A stretch of DNA of 64,000 nt from Cupriavidus pampae (lineage in GTDB: Bacteria > Pseudomonadota > Gammaproteobacteria > Burkholderiales > Burkholderiaceae): positions 1-64,000 of the forward strand of contig NZ_CAJZAG010000020.1 in NCBI RefSeq assembly GCF_914271485.1, in the 5' to 3' direction. Each line of letters opens with the position of its first letter. The first letter of the stretch is position 1. Position numbers and translations under genes: made by a program. The notes beneath the pieces were generated by a model that had not been told where the DNA came from, made no database searches, and saw only the letters and a program-made list of their open reading frames with translations. Positions 24,672-35,024 of this stretch are shown in pieces.

Positions 24672-26117
24672 ATGACCGAACCGACCGAACCGACCGATGC
24701 ACCTTCATCCGAATCTGCTGCAGCCGCCGAGGCGCGCGGCATACGTCACCGCGCGCGACATGTCATGGCAAAGAAGTCCCGCCAGGCCGGCCGTATCTCG
24801 CGGACCACGATGCGCTATGCGGTGTTCATGTGCGGGGCCGCGGGCGTGGCGCTGTTCTCGCTCGTATTCGCGTGGATCGCGGAACTGGCGCTGCGCTGGA
24901 ACGCCAAGCTCACCACCGCCACACCATGGCTCGCGTTTATCCTGCTGCCATTCGGGCTGGCCGCGCTGCGCTGGGTGACCCTTCGCTTTGCCGCGCAGGC
25001 ACGTGGCAGCGGCATCCCGCAGGTGCTGGCATCCATCGCACTGCCGCCGGACAGCCCCGCGCAAAACGTGCTGGTGTCGTTCCGGCAGCAGATGTGGAAG
25101 GTGGTGCTGACCACGGGCGCGTTGCTGGCGGGTGCATCGGTCGGGCGCGAAGGGCCGTCGGTGCAGGTTGGCGCCGCGGCGATGCTGTCATGGGGACGCT
25201 GGTGCGAGCGCAAGCTGCGCTTCCGCACCGGCTTTCATCCGAACGCGTTGATCGTCGCCGGTGCCGCGGGTGGTCTGGCCTCGGCCTTCAATACGCCGCT
25301 GGCGGGCGTGGTATTCGCGATCGAGGAGCTGGGTCGCGGTGCCGCCGTGCGCTGGGACCGGCTGGTGCTGTCGGGCGTGCTGACCGCGGGCTTTCTCACG
25401 CTCTCGCTGCTCGGCAACAATCCGTACTTCAGCATCAAGGTACCGATCCTCGCGCTGCATGACGCATGGGGGCCGGTGCTGCTCTGCGCGGCCGTCAACG
25501 GCGTGCTCGGCGGTTTGTTTGCCAAGCTGCTGATCGCGGGTGTGCCGGGCCTGCTGCCGGGACGCTCGCGCAAATGGTCGGAGCGGCATCCGATCTGGGT
25601 GGCCTTCGGCTGCGGCCTGATCGTTGCCGCGATTGGCTGGGGCACCGCGGGTGCGACCTTTGGCACCGGCTACGAGCAGGCCTCGGCACTGATCAACGGT
25701 CATGGCGAAAGCACCGCGTGGTTTGGCGTGGGCAAGTTCTTCGCGACCGTGCTGTCGTACTTCGCGGGGATTCCGGGCGGCATCTTCACGCCCGCACTGG
25801 CGATCGGCGCAGGCATCGGCGACAACGTCGCGCACTTTCTCGGCTTTCTGCCAGAGCCGCGCATGCTCGCGCTGATCTCGATGGCCGCGTTCCTCGCGGC
25901 CGCCACGCAGGCGCCGATTACCGCAAGCGTGATCGTGATGGAAATGACGCGCACGCAGGACCTGACGGTGTTCCTGCTGGCTGCTTCGCTGTTCGCTTCG
26001 TTCCTTGCGCGGCAGTTTTGCCCGCACCCGTTCTATCACCATATGGGTCACGCATTCCGCCGTGAAGCCGTCGCAGCCACGCGTTCCACCACAGGGCGCC
26101 CATCGTCGGCGGAGTGA
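24672..26117 (+). CDS. CLC-family chloride channel/antiporter
   Basis: A 481-residue membrane protein with all CLC filter motifs: RGSGIPQ, GREGPSVQ with the gating Glu, and GIPGGIFTPAL. FNTPLAGVVFAIEEL carries the internal Glu typical of H+/Cl- antiporters (E203 region of EcClC), which favours exchange over a pure channel. The N-terminus is Thr/Glu/Pro-rich and cytosolic. The start at 24672 is chosen because the upstream frame to 24624 has no site and lies in the promoter region. Candidate roles are chloride homeostasis or acid resistance. Confidence 0.93.
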   Translation: MTEPTEPTDAPSSESAAAAEARGIRHRARHVMAKKSRQAGRISRTTMRYAVFMCGAAGVALFSLVFAWIAELALRWNAKLTTATPWLAFILLPFGLAALRWVTLRFAAQARGSGIPQVLASIALPPDSPAQNVLVSFRQQMWKVVLTTGALLAGASVGREGPSVQVGAAAMLSWGRWCERKLRFRTGFHPNALIVAGAAGGLASAFNTPLAGVVFAIEELGRGAAVRWDRLVLSGVLTAGFLTLSLLGNNPYFSIKVPILALHDAWGPVLLCAAVNGVLGGLFAKLLIAGVPGLLPGRSRKWSERHPIWVAFGCGLIVAAIGWGTAGATFGTGYEQASALINGHGESTAWFGVGKFFATVLSYFAGIPGGIFTPALAIGAGIGDNVAHFLGFLPEPRMLALISMAAFLAAATQAPITASVIVMEMTRTQDLTVFLLAASLFASFLARQFCPHPFYHHMGHAFRREAVAATRSTTGRPSSAE

Positions 26118-26294
26118 GTGCTCAGGGCTTTTAGTGCGTCATTCGAAACGTGCGGAAGCGCATGGATTTCCGTAAGACTTTGCCCTACCATGTGCCGCGC
26201 ACGTACCCGTGGCAACAGATCCGGGACGCGCGTGTGTTCCGGCGGCACACCCTTCGCGCCGGCATGCCTTTCGAAGCACTCGGGGGAGCGCAAG

Positions 26295-26603
26295 ATGGCC
26301 ACGCAACGACCAGGCGGCAGGGGACAGCCGCAACCGCAATCACCAAAGCAATCGCAACCGCAATCGCAACCTCAGCGACAGCCGGCGCAATCCAGCCGAC
26401 AACCCGAGGTCGATCCGCTTAGCGCCGACAGCATGTGGCACACGCGCGGGCTGCAGAGCAACACACGCATGCGCGCTCCACTCGCGCGCCGCACGCCGCC
26501 GCGCCAGCTACCGCCGAGCCGCCTGCCTCGCCTGCTGTTGTGGGCTGTACTGCTCGCGGTGGCCGGCATGCTCGGGAACGCCGCGATGCATATGCTGCGC
26601 TAG
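26295..26603 (+). CDS. small Gln/Pro-rich single-pass membrane protein
   Basis: A 102-residue protein with a strong GGGGGAG site seven bases before the ATG. Residues 5-36 are low-complexity, repeating QPQS/QPQR units. A basic Arg/Pro stretch (58-80) follows, then one C-terminal hydrophobic helix (about 81-99) ending MHMLR. This suggests a tail-anchored inner-membrane protein with a disordered cytosolic part. The family is not recognised. Confidence 0.6.
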   Translation: MATQRPGGRGQPQPQSPKQSQPQSQPQRQPAQSSRQPEVDPLSADSMWHTRGLQSNTRMRAPLARRTPPRQLPPSRLPRLLLWAVLLAVAGMLGNAAMHMLR

Positions 26604-26714
26604 CCGCCTTGCGGGCATATACGGCACATACGCCACTTACGGTCGCATACAAACGGGCACGGAACATCCGGCTTCAGGCAAACTCCAACCCGAGCCATTT
26701 CCTGGAGTTCCGTT

Positions 26715-27440
26715 TTGAAATTCTCAGTTGCCGCGCTCGCGGCCGCCGGCCTGATTGCGGCTGGCACCTCTGTGGGCGCCAACGCGCAGGCCCCTGGCCA
26801 AGGCGATGCGCTCTCGGCCATGTTGTCCACGTTCGAGATCGGCAGCCCGCTGCCTGACCTTCCCGATTGTGCGGATCACCGCACGCCCAACGGCCGTGAC
26901 GTTACCGCGCTATGCGTGGAGTTGCGTGGCGACGGCACCCAGCGCCAGATTGGCCTGCCGCGCGACAAGCGTCCCGTGTTCATGGATGGTCCGCACCTGC
27001 TCGCGTTCGTCGATGGCAATGCGCTGGTCGGCGTGATCATTCCGACTGACGGCATCCGCTCGCAGGACGCGGCGTTTCAGAGCCTGAGCGCGCGCTACGG
27101 CAAGCCGTTCCGTCAGGAGCAGGAAGACCTGCGCGACAAGTCCGGTAAGGCGGTCAAGGCCACGCACGCGGGCTGGATCAAGAAGCCGCTGACCATCGAG
27201 TTGTATGCGATTCCCGATGATCCGTCCGAAGGCACGATCGAGTTGCTGCTGCCACGTGCGCGCGCGCTGATGGCGATGCAGGATGCCGAGGTGGCGAAGT
27301 CGCTGAATCCGGCGTCGGCGCCGGGTGCCAAGGGTAAGGGCGATGCAGCGAAGGCGGATGCCAAGCCCGCGGAGAAGGCCAGCGACAAGCCGGCCGACAA
27401 GAAGGCACCCGCCAAGCCCGTTGATCCGGGCAAATGGTGA
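26715..27440 (+). CDS. exported hypothetical protein with Lys/Ala-rich tail
   Basis: A 241-residue protein with a clear signal peptide (MKFSVAALAAAGLIAAG, cleavage near ANAQA). The start codon is TTG, supported by GGAG eight bases upstream. The mature domain (about 30-195) contains one pair of Cys that may form a disulfide (DCADH and ALCVEL). The last 45 residues are Lys/Ala/Asp/Pro-rich (DAKPAEKASDKPADKK) and likely disordered. The family is not recognised. Confidence 0.7.
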   Translation: MKFSVAALAAAGLIAAGTSVGANAQAPGQGDALSAMLSTFEIGSPLPDLPDCADHRTPNGRDVTALCVELRGDGTQRQIGLPRDKRPVFMDGPHLLAFVDGNALVGVIIPTDGIRSQDAAFQSLSARYGKPFRQEQEDLRDKSGKAVKATHAGWIKKPLTIELYAIPDDPSEGTIELLLPRARALMAMQDAEVAKSLNPASAPGAKGKGDAAKADAKPAEKASDKPADKKAPAKPVDPGKW

Positions 27441-27461
27441 CGAAATGCGGGTAATGCCGCG

Positions 27462-27911
27462 CTAGTCCGCCGCGCGCCGGCGATCGATCTTGCGCGCCAG
27501 CACGATCGACGTCGTCGTGTGATTGACCCCATCGAGCATGCCGATCTCGTCGAGCAGCTTGTCGAGTCGCGCATGCGTGTCGCAGCGGATCACGGCCATA
27601 TAGTCCACTGGCCCGCTGACCGAATTCAGCTCTTCCACTTCCGGTAGCCGCTGCAGCGCCCGCACCACCGTTGGCGCGGCCTTCGGCTGTACCGACAGTC
27701 CGCAGAACGCGAGGATCGCGCTGTCCTCCATCTGCCGGCCCAGCCGTACACCATAGCCGGCCACCACCCCCGTTTTTTCGAGTCGCGCGATGCGGGCCAC
27801 CACCGTCGTGCGCGCGATACCAAGCGCGCGCGCAAGGTTGGCGGCGGACTCGCGCGCATTGCCCTGCAGCAATGATAGCAGGTGCCGGTCGATTTGGTCG
27901 AGTTCCGTCAT
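27462..27911 (-). CDS. Lrp/AsnC-family transcriptional regulator
   Basis: A 149-residue regulator: N-terminal helix-turn-helix (DQIDRHLLSLLQGNARES, then LARALGIARTTVVARIARLE) and a C-terminal RAM ligand-binding domain. It is divergent from the saccharopine dehydrogenase-like gene, with 124 bases between. A local regulator responding to lysine or its breakdown products is the natural inference. Confidence 0.92.
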   Translation of the reverse strand: MTELDQIDRHLLSLLQGNARESAANLARALGIARTTVVARIARLEKTGVVAGYGVRLGRQMEDSAILAFCGLSVQPKAAPTVVRALQRLPEVEELNSVSGPVDYMAVIRCDTHARLDKLLDEIGMLDGVNHTTTSIVLARKIDRRRAAD

Positions 27912-28035
27912 TTCGTCAGGAATGGTCGTCGTATCGGCAAATTATGCGGGGCATTCGTCAATCTTGTCTCTACATTTCGTTTGCGGCGTTGTCCATACTT
28001 GAGCATGAAACGACGCATACGAACCGGAGCCGCTC

Positions 28036-29207
28036 ATGCAACCCTCGACCCTTGCCCGCCCCTCCCATGACCTGTCGCATCGCCCAGTTCCAGTCGTCGT
28101 GCTCGGCGCCGGCAATATCGGCCGCATTATCGCGGCGATGCTGCACGACAGTGGCGACTATCGCGTGACCCTCGTCGATCGCGACGCGCACCGGCTCACT
28201 GGATTGCCCGACGGCATTGCCGTGCGCACCGCCGATCCGACCGAGCCTGCCACCTGCGCCGCGTTACTGGCCGGCGCCGATGCGGTGCTCAACGCGCTGC
28301 CGTTTCATGCTGCCATCGGCGTCGCCACCGTGGCCGCGCAACTCGGCGTGCATTACTTCGACCTGACTGAAGATGTCGCTGCCACGCACGCCATCGGCAT
28401 CCTCGCGCATGGCGCGCGCGCGGTGCTGATGCCGCAGTGTGGCCTGGCGCCAGGCTTTATCGGCGTGGTGGGCAACGACCTCGCGCGGCGCTTTCTCGAT
28501 GGTGGCGAACTGCTCGACCTGCGCATGCGCGTGGGGGCGCTGCCGCGCTATCCAGACAACGCGCTCAAGTACAACCTCACGTGGAGCACGGAGGGATTGA
28601 TCAACGAGTACTGCAACCCGTGCGAGGCTATCGTCGATGGCCGGCGCGTCGAACTCCCCGCGCTCGAAGGGCTCGAGAGCTTTGCGGTGGACGGCGTCGA
28701 ATACGAGGCGTTTAATACGTCAGGAGGCCTCGGCACGCTGCCAGAAACGCTGGCCGGCCGCGCACGCCATGTCGATTACAAGTCGATCCGCTATCCCGGA
28801 CATTGCGCTCAGATGAAGCTGCTGCTCAACGACCTGCGCCTGCGCGAACGGCGCGACTGGCTGCGCGAGATTTTCGAGCGCGCGATTCCGGTCACGGAGC
28901 AGGACGTGGTGATCGTGTTCGCCAGTGCGACCGGATATCCCGCGGTGGATAGCGAAGGCCGGCGGGGGCCGCTCACGCAGGCGTCGTTCTCCACCAGCAT
29001 CGGCGGCATGGATGCACCGGGCGGCGGGCACGTCAACGCGATCCAGCTGACCACTGCCGCCGGCATCTGCACCGCGCTCGACCTCGTCGTCTCGGGCGAG
29101 CTGCCGCAGTCCGGCTTCGTGCGGCAGGAGGCCATGCCGCTCGATCGCTTTCTCGCCAATCGTTTTGGCCAGCACTACGCGCACCATCCACTACGGGAAA
29201 CCATTGC

Positions 29208-29211
<4 letters not shown>
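28036..29211 (+). CDS. saccharopine dehydrogenase-family protein
   Basis: A 391-residue NAD(P)-dependent enzyme. The Rossmann motif GAGNIGRIIAAML (residues 23-35) is followed by TLVDRDAHRL, and the middle HYFDLTEDVAATH block is typical of the saccharopine dehydrogenase / lysine 6-dehydrogenase group. It overlaps the next gene by four bases (ATGA), so it is translationally coupled to the ALDH7-type dehydrogenase. Together they would convert lysine, or a saccharopine-type intermediate, to 2-aminoadipate. Which of the related dehydrogenase reactions it catalyses is not settled by sequence. Confidence 0.85.
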
Positions 29212-30764
<1,553 letters not shown>

Positions 30765-30891
30765 CTACGTAGGATGTAGCGGATGGTAACAATGGTTACA
30801 GCGCCTTGACGCTGTATTACCAAGTGCACCCGTATAACGTTCTTGAAGGCGAGGGCTTCACAAACGCCCGCCTGCCCCCAAGGACGAAAAG

Positions 30892-31104
30892 ATGAAAACA
30901 ATACTGACTGGCATGGTCGTTACCGGTGCCGCGCTGCTGATGAGTGGATGCGCGGTCTATCCCACGCCTGGTGGACCGGTGGTTGCGCCGGCGCCAGTGT
31001 ATGTGGGCCCGCCCGCGGTCGTGGTGACACCACGGCCGTACTACTACGGTGGCTATGGTTACGGTGGTGGTTATTACGGCCGCCGCTATTACCGCGGTTG
31101 GTAA
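30892..31104 (+). CDS. small Tyr/Gly-rich lipoprotein
   Basis: A 70-residue lipoprotein with lipobox LLMSGC (Cys20). The mature part is Pro/Val-rich, then almost entirely Tyr and Gly (YYYGGYGYGGGYYG), ending in Arg/Tyr. AAGGA lies eight bases before the ATG. Similar short YGG-rich lipoproteins are common in Burkholderiales and have no assigned role. Its stop is two bases from that of convergent ubiX. Confidence 0.75.
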   Translation: MKTILTGMVVTGAALLMSGCAVYPTPGGPVVAPAPVYVGPPAVVVTPRPYYYGGYGYGGGYYGRRYYRGW

Positions 31105-31106
31105 CC

Positions 31107-31712
31107 TCAGGCGTCGTTTGAAGTCGTCGGGTTGAGCCCGCCCCAGCCCGGCGTCAGCTTTTCACCAACGTGCGGAAGGTCGACCAGATCGAGCACGCGG
31201 CCCACGGTGTGGTCGACCATCTCATCGAGCGTGCACGGTTTCTGATAGAAGCCCGGCACCGGCGGAAACACAATGCCGCCCATTTCGGTGACCGCCGTCA
31301 TATTGCGCAGATGGGCAAGATTGAGCGGCGTTTCGCGAACCATCAACACGAGCTTGCGCCGCTCCTTGAGCGTGACATCGGCAGCGCGCGTGATCAGGTT
31401 ATCGGAGAGGCCATGCGCTACCGCGGCAAGCGTGCGCATCGAGCAGGGCGCGACAACCATCGCATGCGCGCGGAACGATCCGCTGGCGATGGTCGCGCCA
31501 ACATCGCGCACGTTGTGCACGACGTCGGCCAGCGCTTCCACTTCCGCGCGGCCGATTTCGAGTTCGTGCTGCAGATTCATGACGCCGGCAGGGGAGATCA
31601 GCAGATGCGTCTCCACCTCCGGAACCTCGCGCAGAACCTGCAGCAGCCGGACGCCGTAGATGGCGCCGGTGGCGCCCGTGATGGCGACGATCAATCGTTG
31701 CGGCACGGGCAT
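31107..31712 (-). CDS. ubiX: flavin prenyltransferase UbiX
   Basis: A 201-residue enzyme that attaches a dimethylallyl group to FMN to make prenylated FMN, the cofactor of UbiD decarboxylases in ubiquinone synthesis. The FMN-binding start IVAITGATGAIYG, the middle VAPCSMRTLAAVAHG and the LVLMVRETPLN motif are diagnostic. It follows grxD by seven bases, as in related Burkholderiales. Confidence 0.95.
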   Translation of the reverse strand: MPVPQRLIVAITGATGAIYGVRLLQVLREVPEVETHLLISPAGVMNLQHELEIGRAEVEALADVVHNVRDVGATIASGSFRAHAMVVAPCSMRTLAAVAHGLSDNLITRAADVTLKERRKLVLMVRETPLNLAHLRNMTAVTEMGGIVFPPVPGFYQKPCTLDEMVDHTVGRVLDLVDLPHVGEKLTPGWGGLNPTTSNDA

Positions 31713-31719
31713 GGATGCA

Positions 31720-32031
31720 TCAACCCTTGAGCAGGGTTTGCATTTCGCCGTTCTGGTACATCTCCATCATGATGTCCGAGCCGCCGACGAATTCGCCATT
31801 CACGTAGAGCTGCGGAATGGTGGGCCAGTTGGAGTAGGTCTTGATGCCCTGGCGGATACCGTCGTCCTCGAGCACGTTCACCGTGGTCGGGGCGTCCACG
31901 CCGCAGGCCTTCAGGATCTGGATGGCGCGGCCCGAGAAACCGCACATCGGAAACTGCGCGGTGCCCTTCATGAACAGCACGACGGGGCTGCCCTTGACGA
32001 TCTGGTCGATCTGTTGCTGTACGTCACTCAT
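31720..32031 (-). CDS. grxD: monothiol glutaredoxin Grx4
   Basis: A 103-residue CGFS-type glutaredoxin: PMCGFSGRAI holds the single active Cys, and the family blocks KGTAQFP, GIRQGIKTYSNWPTIPQLY and GGSDIMMEM bind glutathione. These proteins carry [2Fe-2S] clusters and serve iron-sulfur delivery. It is the second-last gene of the hemA-prfA-prmC-grxD-ubiX order. Confidence 0.96.
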   Translation of the reverse strand: MSDVQQQIDQIVKGSPVVLFMKGTAQFPMCGFSGRAIQILKACGVDAPTTVNVLEDDGIRQGIKTYSNWPTIPQLYVNGEFVGGSDIMMEMYQNGEMQTLLKG

Positions 32032-32191
32032 GATTTTGCGATGTTGCGGTAGCCGATGTTGGGGACACTGGCCGACCTGGGGGTATGGAACGGCATTGGA
32101 AAACCGCGATGGACGGATTTTACCGGAATCACGGTTTTACTTCAGACGCTGCGCAGATGGCGGCTGGGAGTCCCAACTTCAAGCTGAAACT

Positions 32192-33061
32192 TCAAGCACC
32201 CAGGCGGCCGCCGGTGCAGCGTTCGTGGCCGCCGAGGTCGCGTGCGCTGAAGACCTCAGCGAAGCCCGACTGTTCTAGCAGCGCGCGCGTGGCCTCGGCC
32301 TGATCGTAGCCGTGCTCCAGCAGCAGCCAGCCGCCCCGTCGCAGCCGCGCCGCGGCGCCTGCGATGATGGCCGCCAGGTCGGTCAGGCCATCGCCGTGGT
32401 CGGTCAGCGCGTCGATCGGCTCGAAACGCAGGTCGCCCTCGCCCAGATGCGGATCGCCGGCTGCGATATACGGCGGGTTGCTGACAATCAGGTCGAACTG
32501 CAAATCCGCCGGTAGCGCCGCGTACCAGTCCGAGATCAGAAAGTGCATGTTGCCCGCGCCGAGCAGCCGGGCATTTCCCTGCGCGACTGCCAGCGCGCCC
32601 TCGGAGATATCGGTCGCCCAGACGTCGGCGTCGGTGCGCTCGCAGGCGATCGTCACGGCCAGCGCGCCCGAGCCGGTGCCGAGGTCGAGTACACGCGGCG
32701 CGCGCACGGACGCCAGACGTGCCAGCACCGCTTCCACGGCAACCTCGGTATCGGGACGCGGGATCAGCACGTCGGGCGTCACATGGAACGGGCGTCCGAA
32801 AAATTCGCGCTCGCCCAGCAGGTAGGCCATCGGCTCGCCGGCCAGCCGTCGCGCCAGCAGCGTGGCGAGAGTATCGCGCTGCGCGGGCGTCAGATGCTCG
32901 CCATCGCGCGTAATCAGCTGCGTGCGCGACAGGCCGGTGACGTGGGTCAGGAGCATGCGCGCCTCCAGCGTGGGCAGCCCGGCCATGGCGGCGAGGGTCT
33001 GCGCTTCGCGCACGGTGGGCGGGCTGTCGGGAGAAGGCGTCATATCGGACGGCGAGGGCAT
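32192..33061 (-). CDS. prmC: release factor glutamine methyltransferase PrmC
   Basis: A 289-residue S-adenosylmethionine methyltransferase that modifies the Gln of the GGQ motif in release factors. The SAM motif VLDLGTGSGALA and the catalytic IVSNPPYIA (NPPY) are intact, as is the FGRPFHVTPDVLIPRPDTE block. It lies downstream of prfA, encoding its substrate, with one lipoprotein gene in between. It has a short Ser/Pro-rich N-terminus, and the start could be a few codons later. Confidence 0.95.
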   Translation of the reverse strand: MPSPSDMTPSPDSPPTVREAQTLAAMAGLPTLEARMLLTHVTGLSRTQLITRDGEHLTPAQRDTLATLLARRLAGEPMAYLLGEREFFGRPFHVTPDVLIPRPDTEVAVEAVLARLASVRAPRVLDLGTGSGALAVTIACERTDADVWATDISEGALAVAQGNARLLGAGNMHFLISDWYAALPADLQFDLIVSNPPYIAAGDPHLGEGDLRFEPIDALTDHGDGLTDLAAIIAGAAARLRRGGWLLLEHGYDQAEATRALLEQSGFAEVFSARDLGGHERCTGGRLGA

Positions 33062-33172
33062 TGCGGGGTGTTCGTGGAGCAGAGGTGGGGAAGGATAACG
33101 CTTAACTGAGCTCGGGCGTTCGGAACGGAACCGAGCGCTCTAACTAGTTGGCAGGCTATGCGAAACGCCGCC

Positions 33173-33216
33173 GAAAAACAAAGCGCCCCGCCGGGCTGAG
33201 CCGGGCGGGGCGCTTC
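33173..33216 (-). terminator. rho-independent terminator
   Basis: AAGCGCCCCGCC at 33181-33192 pairs with GGCGGGGCGCTT at 33204-33215. On the minus strand the stem is followed by a T-rich run (TTTGTTTTT). It ends transcription of the lipoprotein gene upstream of prmC. Confidence 0.85.
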
Positions 33217-33231
33217 TCGGGTGATCGGACG

Positions 33232-33555
33232 TTACTTGTTGACGGCGTCCTTGGCCTTGTCGGCGGTGGTGTTCACCGCATCGCGCGCGGCATCCTTGGC
33301 GTTGGCCATGGCGTTGCCGGCATCGACCTTGGCGCGCTCGGCTGCGGCGGACACATCCGATGCCACGCCGCTGGCCGCGGACTTGGCCGCATCGGCGGCG
33401 TTGGCGGCTGCTGCCGCAGCATCGCTGGCGGCGGCCTTCGCGGATTCCGCGGCGCTTTGCATAGCAGCGTCCGCGTTCGTGGCGGGCGCTTCGTCTTTCT
33501 TGCCGCAGGCGGCGAGCGCAGTGGTGATCATCAGCAGCGCGAGGAGTTTCTTCAT
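33232..33555 (-). CDS. Ala-rich helical lipoprotein
   Basis: A 107-residue lipoprotein: MKKLLALL signal and lipobox TALAAC with Cys17. The mature part is an almost unbroken Ala/Lys/Asp helix with 11-residue-like periodicity (AKAAASDAAAAAANAADAAK), resembling LEA-type or Lpp-like coiled coils. AAGGATG precedes the ATG by six bases, so the longer frame to 33624 is not used. It sits between prfA and prmC but has its own terminator. Confidence 0.8.
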   Translation of the reverse strand: MKKLLALLMITTALAACGKKDEAPATNADAAMQSAAESAKAAASDAAAAAANAADAAKSAASGVASDVSAAAERAKVDAGNAMANAKDAARDAVNTTADKAKDAVNK

Positions 33556-33766
33556 GATTTCATCCTTGTGTCTGTTTTCGGGAGTCGACATCCGCCGGGC
33601 CATGCGTACATCCCTGCCGAACACTGTTATCTGACTATGCAGACGAAGTGACGAGGGAGGCGGCCCGATCGAAATCGATTATAGACACCGGCTTTTTGAC
33701 AGCTAGTGCTGTTTCAAGCATTTACAACAGATACAAAGATGTGAAGGCAGGGCGAAACGGGTCTGG

Positions 33767-34849
33767 TTATGCATCCTCGCCGAGCGCTGCCAGTTGGTCG
33801 GCCTGATGCTCCGAGGACAGCGCGGACAGCAGTTCTTCCATATCGCCGTCCATGATCATGTCGATCTTGTAGAGCGTCAGGTTGATGCGATGGTCGGTCA
33901 CGCGGCCCTGCGGAAAGTTGTACGTGCGAATGCGGTCGCTACGGTCGCCGGAGCCGATCAGGTTGCGGCGCGTGTTCGCTTCCTTGGCCTGCGCGGCACG
34001 CAGCTGCATGTCCTTGATGCGCGCGGCCAGTACCTTCATCGCCTTGTCCTTGTTGCGATGCTGGCTGCGGTCGTCCTGGCACTCGACCACGATGCCGGTG
34101 GGCAGGTGGGTCAGGCGCACGGCCGAATCGGTCTTGTTGATGTGCTGGCCCCCGGCGCCCGACGCGCGGAACGTATCGACGCGCAGATCGGCTGGATTGA
34201 TCTCGACCTCGCCGACTTCATCGGCTTCCGGCATTACCGCAACCGTGCACGCCGAGGTATGGATGCGACCCTGAGTCTCGGTGGCTGGCACACGCTGCAC
34301 GCGATGACCACCGGACTCGAACTTGAGCCGCGAGAACGCCGCCGTGCCCGCAATGCGCACGATCACTTCCCGGTAGCCGCCGAGGTCCGACGGCGACTCG
34401 CTCATGACCTCGACCTGCCAGCGCTGGCGCTCCGCGAAGCGCGTGTACATGCGTAGCAGATCGGCCGCGAACAGCGCGCTTTCCTCGCCGCCGGTGCCGG
34501 CCCGGATTTCCAGCAGCAGATTGCGGTCGTCGTTGGGATCCTTCGGCAGCAGCAGCGTCTGCAGCGCTTTCTCGAGCGCTTCCAGCCGGTCGCGCGCGGC
34601 GGCGATTTCGTCGGCCGCGAAGTCCTTCATCTCGGGGTCGGACAGCAGCGCCTGCGCGGTGTCCAGGTCTTCCTGCGCCTGCCGGTACTGCCCGTATTGC
34701 TCGGCCACCGGCGACAGCTCGGCATGCTCGCGCGAGAGCTTGCGGTACTGGTCGATATTGGCGGTGGCATCCTCGCGCGCAAGCAGCGCGTTGACTTCGT
34801 CGAGCCGCTCGGCCAATTGGTCGAGCTTGTTGAGCATGCTGGCTTTCAT
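33767..34849 (-). CDS. prfA: peptide chain release factor 1
   Basis: A 360-residue class I release factor reading UAA and UAG. The GGQ motif lies in ASGAGGQHINKTDSAVR and the anticodon-like PxT motif in RVPATETQGRIH. TRRNLIGSGDRSDRIRTYNF and the ending typical of RF1 are present. It is downstream of hemA, the standard order in proteobacteria. Confidence 0.97.
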   Translation of the reverse strand: MKASMLNKLDQLAERLDEVNALLAREDATANIDQYRKLSREHAELSPVAEQYGQYRQAQEDLDTAQALLSDPEMKDFAADEIAAARDRLEALEKALQTLLLPKDPNDDRNLLLEIRAGTGGEESALFAADLLRMYTRFAERQRWQVEVMSESPSDLGGYREVIVRIAGTAAFSRLKFESGGHRVQRVPATETQGRIHTSACTVAVMPEADEVGEVEINPADLRVDTFRASGAGGQHINKTDSAVRLTHLPTGIVVECQDDRSQHRNKDKAMKVLAARIKDMQLRAAQAKEANTRRNLIGSGDRSDRIRTYNFPQGRVTDHRINLTLYKIDMIMDGDMEELLSALSSEHQADQLAALGEDA

Positions 34850-35024
34850 GGCAGTCCGGGGGTGACATCGCTAAGTGGCGTGGCCAGGTAGCGGTGCGAT
34901 GTATCTGGGGGTGTTGGCCGGGTGTGGCCTGTTTTGGACGGATATCGCCGGGTGCGGCTTGATGCGTCTGGGTACGGCTTGGGGCAGCTGCCGGGCGGCA
35001 GCGATCGAGGCGCCGTGAGCGGGG

